A DNA stretch of 64,000 nt, taken from Ramazzottius varieornatus (Eukaryota > Tardigrada > Eutardigrada > Parachela > Ramazzottiidae). The stretch spans positions 4,137,189 to 4,201,188 of the forward strand of contig BDGG01000001.1 in NCBI GenBank assembly GCA_001949185.1. Reading direction: 5' to 3'. Positions 57,481 through 64,000 of this stretch are shown in pieces; positions within the stretch are counted from its first letter, which is position 1, and each line of letters opens with the position of its first letter. Below the pieces are notes generated by a model. The model ran no database searches, was not told the DNA's origin, and worked only from the letters and a program-made list of their open reading frames with translations. The translations under genes and the position numbers were made by a program.

Positions 57481-58282
57481 GACAAAGCATCCCGTGGTCA
57501 CCCAGTCGATGTTCTATCAACCACAACCAAACCGGAAGTCAGTGTGGCCAGCAGGATCCTACGCTCTTTTGGAACCTACCGAAGGCTGCCCAAGTACCCA
57601 GTGGGAACGAGGAAGTAGGTTGCAAGACACAGAAGACGACGGCTACGGTAACAGCTGGTCTACGGATTTCGCTGAGGTGACCACCGCTAAGTTATCAGGT
57701 GGTGGAGTTCAGCTGGGTTTTTGCGTAAAGCCTAATCCATTCTTCACGAACGAGCCAGAATGGCCGTCGGGTTCCTATTGCATATTCAAGAAGGGTGATT
57801 GTCCTCGAGGCTTCAGCACTTCCTACGTTCACTTTGACGACGAGGACCATCAGAACCATAACGGCTTCAGTGGGACGCTACCGGATGGCATATTTGGGAA
57901 GGACACGCGATACTTCTTTTGCTGTAGAGACGATGGAAATCCCATCGTTCCTATAGAGTTGCCGACTCAACACCCGTTCATCATGATGCGAAATGCCGTT
58001 CAAGAATACGCGTGCCAGATGGTGGAGGGAATGAATGCTACGCCCTTTTCGCTACTTGTGGACTGCGAGAACTCCCACAATGGGTGTCACGCTTCGACGT
58101 TTGGCGATTCACTTCCGGGTTTCAGGAAATACAACGGGGACTTTCGCTGGGACTTCTGCTACTACAAACGGTCACCCATGAGCCCGCTGTCGCGTTCTAA
58201 TCCTTTCCGCAGTCTTCTCGACTACATAGATAATGCGCCTATTCTCAGCTTTAGCAGCGTCTTCAGAGGTATAAATTTCTAA
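54910..58282 (+). CDS. Apextrin-like secreted protein: two MACPF domains, Thr stalk, ApeC domain
   Basis: Exons 54910-54983, 55122-55461, 55546-56571 and 56642-58282 give 1,026 residues. A signal peptide covers residues ~1-19. MACPF domain 1 spans about 40-330, with GHGYDILYGDPF and EFGTHVV at about 213-219. MACPF domain 2 starts near 397 (VGYDIFRGDPF), with EFGTHIV at about 558-564. A Thr-rich linker spans ~700-770. An apextrin C-terminal (ApeC) domain spans ~780-993: WPAGSYALLEPTEGCP, then WSTDFAEV, GFCVK and a second half starting WPSGSYCIFKKGDCP. Apextrins act in larval adhesion and innate immunity; ApeC domains of amphioxus bind bacterial wall material, and MACPF domains can form pores. 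Two MACPF domains in one chain is unusual, and both lack the Gly-Gly after the FGTH motif. A pore-forming immune effector is inference. Confidence 0.88.
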
Positions 58283-58388
58283 CGGTAGATGGAAAAATTA
58301 TACACGAGAGTTCGAGCATCAAAGTAGGACAACACGGAAACGTAGAGTAAGTCTTCTATTCAGGAACCCCTCGAGCTCTTCAGGTTCA

Positions 58389-58915
58389 TTAAGGATAATT
58401 GCAGTAACTTCCGTTGCACAGACAGAAGCGACCAGAATAGATTTCTTTAGTATACGGGTCCATAGCCATGCTGACGTTACTGCAACGGTTTGGGTATATC
58501 GGAGGATCGTACTGGTAAAACACGCTGGTCATGCCACACGATCGAGTTATGAGGTCTGTCAAAGAAGTCATTTTAGTCTGCATAAACTCGAAGGCACACT
58601 CACTTCGAAGCAGGAACTAAATCTCATTACCTCGATAGATAACCCCGCTGCTGAGAACATCCCCTCGGAAGCTGAAGCAGGTGTCTTGAGCACCGGTGCA
58701 CCTTACGCGAGACACCTCATAGCTGTAAAAACACCGGGTTCCTGGGATACAGGCGTAGCACTCCAGTGCTTGTCCTGGGAAACAACGTCCAAGTCAAGAC
58801 AACGTCGCTGAATACGCGCTGTGATCTCTCTCATACGGACGTACAAGTTACCTGACTGAATCGTCGCTGCCACCGTGAGGGTCAGCAAAGTGAGCACTCC
58901 GTGGTGAATGGCCAT
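58389..58915 (-). CDS. Ly6/uPAR-type three-finger protein
   Basis: Three exons. Exon 1 gives the signal peptide MAIHHGVLTLLTLTVAATIQ. Exon 2 begins ALECYACIPGTRCF and contains VRCTGAQDTCFSFRGD, the usual LxCYxC start and QDxCF centre of Ly6 proteins. Exon 3 ends GRFCLCNGSYCNYP, the CxCxxxxCN close of the fold. About ten Cys in the mature part. There is no hydrophobic GPI tail after the final CN, so it is probably secreted rather than anchored. Insect Ly6 proteins act in septate junctions, sleep and receptor modulation; no function can be assigned here. The same fold occurs in venom three-finger proteins, but nothing suggests that use here. Confidence 0.78.
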
Positions 58916-59397
58916 CGCTATCGACACCTTCAATAGTCTTTTGTATTCCAGAAGGAAAAAGTAGGGAAGTTTTTCTCTGGGTCGAAGCGCAAGATCCTGA
59001 ATCAAGGTTTAACTACAGCGGAAGAGGCTACTGGAAACCTGCATACGTCTCATAAAATATCACCTTGTAGAACCGGAAAACCTTCCAACTGTTACGCTGT
59101 AATCTGCCATCCTGATGAATACTATCTGGGTAACATTATTACCAATAACGTGGCTGCTTCAGGAAAGGTTCAATGTTATCACTGACACCGGGTGATACTA
59201 AAAGAGCCCATATCAGCTTCGACCAAGAATTCGTGAGTCAAATGCTGTTACAGTACAAGTAACCAAGAAATCATAAAAGCACAAAACAATAAGACTATCA
59301 AGTTACAGCACTCGCAAGTTCACGAAAGGTATGGCAATCACCAGGAACTTACCGCTAGTTACGCAAGTTAGGAAGATTATCGAAACACGTAATCATA
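58916..59397. other. Intergenic region
   Basis: Upstream of the Ly6 gene and downstream of the helicase gene. A small palindrome (GGTAACATTATTACC) lies near 59129-59143. Nothing else seen. Confidence 0.4.
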
Positions 59398-61771
59398 CTA
59401 GAGGTCCAGCTTTGCATCGGCTTTGTGGGGATGAATGACTATCTTTTCGTGAGCCGGCAGTTTCAGGCATATATCACAGTTATCGCACGTGTTCTTTTCC
59501 ATTTCCTCCCCGAAATACTTTAGCAAGACACCTCGACGACATTCTCTTGAAGTACTGTATCTGAAATAGCGAAGGTCTAGCACGGAGCCATTCTCCACTC
59601 TATAATACAGCATGACAACATCGTCCGGACGTCGAATCCGAGCTAATACTTACGACAGCACAGCCTTCACACGGCTGATGGCTTCCTCTCTATCCTCTTT
59701 CGACAGCCCTTCGAAAGCCATTCCTTCTGGAGTCAGATCATGCCAGAGCAGCGTAGCTGAAAAATGAAACAAAATCAGGTTTAACAAAACAAAGTGATAC
59801 GAAGTAAAAGAAGCCGTCGCTGAACAAGGAAGCACCTGTGGCAGGCTTATTATCACGTCCAGCTCTTCCCGCCTCTTGTACCCATTCCTCTAAACTCTGA
59901 GGTACACCCAAGTGATACACCTACAATAAACACAAATGAGGAAAAGACTACTTGAGAACATCCAAGCAGAGCTCGTACATGGCGAACATCATTTCTGCTC
60001 ACGCCGTGTCCGAAGGCTGAAGTAGCGACAATCAACGAAGCTTCATTATCTTGCCACTTCTTCAGGATTTCCGCTTGCTTTTTCGCTATAGAAAAGAGTA
60101 TGATTGTTTCCTATGGAGAAGGCAGTTTACTAGATAAAACATATTTTGAGAGTACAACTTACTATCGTACTCGCCAGTGTAAGTAAGGACCTTGATTTTA
60201 CTCGCGTATTTCCTGAAAGCCTCCGCGATGACGTCAACAGCTTCCTGGTTATCATAGAACAACAGCGCCGATTCGTTTCCTGCTTCCTCAGCGACTAGTT
60301 TCACCAAACCTTTCCAGTCTTCTACATAACGAAAACATGGAAAACATCGAAAACATGCAAATCCAGCATGGAAATGCAATATACAAAAATTCGCCGAAGA
60401 AACGAACCGCGTTAGCTAACATACCGGGCGTCGTTTTGGTTTCTTCAGGATGGTCGGTCAACTTCTTATGCTTCGAAGCACCTGACTGTACTTCGACATA
60501 TCGACATCGCGTCTGTATGTGAGGGGAATCTACAGAGCTCCAGTATTCTACAGAGCGATCAGCTCGAAGAAACTCTTTCAGCAAACGTTCGCGATTCTTC
60601 TTCGTGGCCGTCCCGGTAGCTGCCATCAGGGGTACGTTCGGGAAGAGATCTTTCAGCGTTGTGAGAGCCTTGAACTGCGGCCTGGAAAGCAAAAGTCATT
60701 CACGAAACCCTGTAACAGAACCAACTGTTCGAAATTCTGTAATTAAGTACCTCATTCCATGCCAGCAAAGGTGAGCCTCGTCCAAAGCGATCAACGCGAA
60801 CTTTTCCGCCTCGTTCAACGCAATCAGGGCATCCAAAACCTTTGTCCTGTTGCCCTTCTCGTCGAAGATACTGTCAGGTGTGCAATACGTAATGTCGACT
60901 TTCTTGATCAGTGCTGCTACATCAACGTCTTTGTTCTTGCCTTCGGCATCAGTGTAGGTGTTGTCGATCACAGCAACATGCAGCCCCTAACCACGAAACA
61001 TCGTTAGCAATAGTAAACAAAGAATTGGACTGATCATTGCATGTACGAACTGTGTATGCGATAGTACCTTTTCCTCCAGCGAGTCTTTCTGGTCGAACAT
61101 TAACGGAGGTACTGGTTCAACAACTAGCGCACGTCTGCTGGATACCAGAGTGGGCAAAACGAAACACATGGACTTTCCTCCACCTGGAAATATTGAAAAC
61201 CATCAGGTATCTGTTCTCGTGGAAGACATGAAGCCAAAGCGCCGAAAGCGGCTTTAATAATATAATGTTATTGTACTCTCTTTGTGAAAGCTTATGAGCC
61301 TATAGGCTATATGGCACCGACTACGATCGTTACCTGGCGGCTGAATGATCGACACATCTTTGCCGCTAAGAATGTCAATGCAAGATCCCTTCTGATGTGG
61401 CTTTAGTTTGTCTTCATCCAATCCTGCACATCAGGAGAAGATCAAACACTTATGGGCGGTTGTAGAGTACAGTGTGCACGACGAAGATAATTATGTACAC
61501 GAGTACCGTATTTGTCCTTGGCTGCTTGCAGTACCTTCCCTTCAAGGTTCTCTTCTTCGGTCAGATCTTTAGATGCTGCCTTATCCCCCATCCCAATAAC
61601 GGACTTTATTGTGTCCACGATAGCCGTCATCTTGACTGGGTTTGTCGAGTAAAATGAACAAGCACGAACAGTTCGATCCGCCAAAGCAGCTTCGGGACAG
61701 CGAAGAATTCGGCGGAAGTGACGGTGGAATGCAGCAATAAGCCTGACTCGTCCAGCAGATAGCATTTGCAT
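59398..61771 (-). CDS. RecQ-type DNA helicase with mitochondrial-like leader
   Basis: 3'-5' DNA helicase of the RecQ family. Motif I is IIQPPGGGKSMC, motif II is ALDEAH, motif III is LMAATGTA, motif V is VATSAFGHGVSRNDVRHV and motif VI is QEAGRAGRD. The RecQ zinc module follows as ECRRGVLLKYFGE and CDNCDIC. No HRDC domain; the protein stops at ADAKLDL. The aromatic-rich loop after motif II (normally SxWGHDFRPxY) is short and altered: HLCWHGMRPQF. The first ATG after a probable splice acceptor, at 61771, adds 47 Arg-rich residues (MLSAGRVRLIAAFHRHFRRI ... SFYST). This looks like a mitochondrial presequence. A second in-frame ATG at 61630 (MTAIVDTIKSVIG) would give a shorter form without it. 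I cannot assign it to a particular vertebrate RecQ paralogue. Confidence 0.85.
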
Positions 61772-62531
61772 CCGTCCAGCAGGATGACAACCTGTAAACA
61801 CAATTAAGGAAACCACAGTAAAACCCAACAACAAGAACGCAAGTATGGGGATTACCCACTCGTAGTACGGAATGCACTTCTGGAATCTGGATCGAGTGAC
61901 TAGGGAGTTCGATTGATTGATCCGGCATTGATTGTCCGCCGGAAGTAGTTCAGTTCAACGTGGACCATGCCATATGATGTCATGTCATGTTTGACCACTG
62001 ACCCTAGGGTTCGATACTTCCTGGTCCTTCCAGGCATCAGCCCCCTTCCGCACCTTCTTGACCTTCTTTGACATTCAAGCAGAGCAGAACTTCAAAGAGT
62101 TACATTCCGATATGTAGCAGTATAAACGAGAATCTGTTGGTTCTGTCCACAAGAAAGTCCCCACAAGCCAGCCGTGCGATTCGTGCCTTTTGCCGAGGCG
62201 CAACCAACTTCATGCCAGCGCCAGCTGATATTGGCTTTTGGCGACGGAATGATAAGGAAAGTTCCTCATGCTCAGAAATTTTGAGTCAAGATCCACCCCT
62301 GAACGAGCCATACTCGATAAACAATCCATAACCTTTACGATCTTCTAGACTAGAGACATCTAATAAAGGGTGTAAAGCTCAAGCACAAGAACCAAATACT
62401 CAAAACATTTTGAAACTCATTTGGCATATCAAGGGAATGGGTGGCGATCAACTATCAAAGAAACTGCTATACTGATTTTGTGCAGTAGTCCTGAAACTGA
62501 AAGCGGGTCATGAAAGAGAGGGAAATCACAT
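61772..62531. other. Intergenic between helicase and LEA-like gene
   Basis: Helicase 5' region. It has a probable acceptor just upstream of 61771, an ETS-like GCCGGAAGT near 61940 and a TCATGTCATGT run near 61979, similar to the one at 8355. The right half should include the LEA-like 3' UTR. The plus-strand 87-codon frame at 62068-62331 is unsupported. Confidence 0.4.
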
Positions 62532-63779
62532 TTAAAGCTCCTGTTTACGGCCAGTTTGCTTCTGCTCCGTATCTGATGCCTTCCTTCCCTCTTTGGTCGG
62601 ATGGATATCAGTGATAGCTCCCAGATTCTCCTTAGTCATCTCACTATCATCGATTTCCTTGTAGGCGCCTTCGTGATCCTGGTCTCCAGCCCCTGCTACC
62701 TTGTCCTTAACAGCATCGTATGTGTCTTTCACAGCTTGCCCAGCCTTACCGAGGGTATCTTGAGCAGCATCCTTCATATCACCAACTTTCTTACCGGCAT
62801 AGGCGGAAGCAGCAACCTTGGCGGCGTCCTTCGCGACACCTTCAATCTTGTCAGTGACAGTGTCTTTCGCAGACTCATACGCATCTTTGAGTGTCTCACC
62901 AGCTTTCTTCAGAGTACTTTCGGCGGAGTCCTTGACGGTATTCAATGTGTCGGAAGCAGTATCGGACCACTCACCCATCTTGTCTTTAGCAGCTTCGTAG
63001 GCATCGGCTGCCTTGTCCTTCAGGCTGTCGCCGACGCTTCCGGCAGCGTCCTTCACATCCTCAGCTGCCTTAGCTGCTGCTTTGGCCGCTGAGTCCTTCG
63101 CTGCGTTGAACTGAAATGAAGAAACTCGCAAAGAAGTTCATCAGAACTTACACATTCGAGGAACTTCATCTAAAAACCATAATCGTATTTTCAGAACGTC
63201 TTACCGTATCACCAGCTTGGTCCTTCGCCTTATTGACTGCGTCCTTAGCTGCGTTAACCTGAAAAAAGGGAAGCATTTTGCAGGATTACGATATTTACGT
63301 ACATGGAATATGCAGTTTTCGAACCAGACGACGCTAATTTGACCTGGAAGTATAAAGAATCCTACCTTATCGCCGACTTGATCCTTTGCTTTGCTAGCAG
63401 CATCCTTCGCATCATTGAGCTTGCTTTCAGCAGCATCAGTTACCTTCTGGCCAGTCTTTTTCACGGATCCTGTAACGGTATCCGCGGCATCCTTGGCCAT
63501 CTTCTTGGCGTTATCGACGGTATCTCCAGCAGTCTTCTCCATCTGCTCTTTGGTCTTCTTGGCTTTATTCATCGTGTCCGACACTACGGCCTCGGCTTCT
63601 CGCATCTTCTGGTTAGCAGCATCCTTGATGGGTTTACCCTGTTTATCCAGTGTATCTTTGACGGAGTCCACCTTGGCAGCGAGCGTGTCGTCTTCCTCCG
63701 TCCACGGCCATTCCCACCCGTGGGTAACGCTGACGCCAACGAGAGCGACGACGACGAGAAATCCCAGGATGAAACGCAT
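62532..63779 (-). CDS. LEA-like (group 3) stress protein with signal peptide and KQEL end
   Basis: Three exons (63366-63779, 63205-63258, 62532-63110), 348 residues. Signal peptide MRFILGFLVVVALVGVSVTH, then a short Trp/Pro spacer (WEWPWTEEDD). About 280 residues of Ala/Lys/Asp-rich, Cys-free sequence follow, with 11-residue periodicity (AKDAADTVTGSVKK, AAKDAVNKAKDQ, LKDKAADAYEAAKDK). This is the pattern of group 3 LEA proteins, which are disordered in water, become helical on drying, and protect membranes and proteins. The chain ends ...GRKQEL, resembling a KDEL-type ER retrieval signal. Signal peptide plus this tail suggest retention in the ER lumen; some bdelloid rotifer LEA proteins are reported to be similarly directed. 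Each exon carries its own repeats, so repeat expansion by exon is possible. Confidence 0.8.
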
Positions 63780-64000
63780 GTCTGTTATCTACGTGAAAAC
63801 AAATATACTGCAGAAAGAAAAAACAATATTATTAACATTTAACGTTCTGCAAGTTCTTCAAGGAAAAGCACTGATGTCTGATGAGCTGCTCTACTTCGCC
63901 GACCAAAATTGATTGACTTGAATGCTGCTAAAAAATTACGATTGATTGATCGTTCGACACTACAGTGAGTTTGTGCACGGCAAGTACTGCAGCTCGTCAG
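63780..64000. promoter_or_regulatory. Upstream region of the LEA-like gene
   Basis: The 220 bp upstream of the minus-strand start, presumably promoter and 5' UTR. AT-rich near the start codon. No specific element recognised. Confidence 0.35.

Noticed and set aside
1-64000. tRNA, rRNA, CRISPR arrays, bacterial operons
   Set aside because: No tRNA-like B box with matching arms, no direct-repeat/spacer array and no ribosome-binding-site-led gene chains; gene structure is eukaryotic throughout.

Overview
This is a gene-dense, intron-rich animal (metazoan) genome window. About 20 protein-coding genes sit in 64 kb, on both strands. Introns are mostly 50-250 bp with GT-AG borders (often GTACGT or GTAAGT), and base composition is mid-GC. 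Several genes have clear animal orthologues (NCAPD3, SLC25A10, DHRS1, PPM1A/B, LENG1, RMDN1, TMBIM/LFG, TBC1D23, MFSD6). Compactness plus an ER-directed LEA-like desiccation protein make a small desiccation-tolerant invertebrate plausible. A tardigrade is my best guess, but nothing here proves it.

Layout. 1-6.9 kb: NCAPD3 (condensin II), apparently almost whole. 7.5-9.9 kb: a membrane protein and the dicarboxylate carrier SLC25A10, head to head. 11.5-18.1 kb: a 1,737-residue, mostly disordered orphan protein. 18.4-22.4 kb: DHRS1 and a PPM1A/B-type phosphatase. 22.8-27.3 kb: an orphan gene, LENG1 and RMDN1. 28.0-30.7 kb: a rearranged MACPF gene whose reading frame runs into a penta-EF-hand gene, with a 98-N assembly gap inside. 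31.5-34.4 kb: a TMBIM/lifeguard Ca2+-channel-like protein. 34.4-36.8 kb: AT-rich DNA with a foldback element and a hAT transposase relic. 36.8-40.5 kb: TBC1D23. 40.8-44.6 kb: an MFSD6-like transporter and its degenerate tandem copy. 46.4-51.3 kb: a Rab-effector-like FYVE-type zinc-finger protein. 51.4-59 kb: a block of secreted or surface proteins (Gly/Asn-rich, Arg/Gly-rich, a short peptide, an apextrin-like tandem-MACPF/ApeC protein, a Ly6/three-finger protein). 59.4-61.8 kb: a RecQ-type helicase with a mitochondrial-like leader. 62.5-63.8 kb: a secretory-pathway LEA-like protein ending in KQEL.

The housekeeping genes look unrelated in function. The accessory signal lies in two places: the secreted block at 51-59 kb, and its inverted, rearranged partner at 28-31 kb. 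The two MACPF loci are inverted copies about 24 kb apart. Their introns and exons appear identical over a core while the flanks have diverged. The left copy lacks the second MACPF domain and the ApeC domain, and instead reads into a penta-EF-hand module. A family of ~111-bp palindromic elements occurs seven times in the window, always inside introns. Other short inverted-repeat elements sit at 28.7, 34.7 and 38.8 kb.

All exon structures were read by eye from splice signals and frame continuity. No alignment, domain search or transcript data were available.
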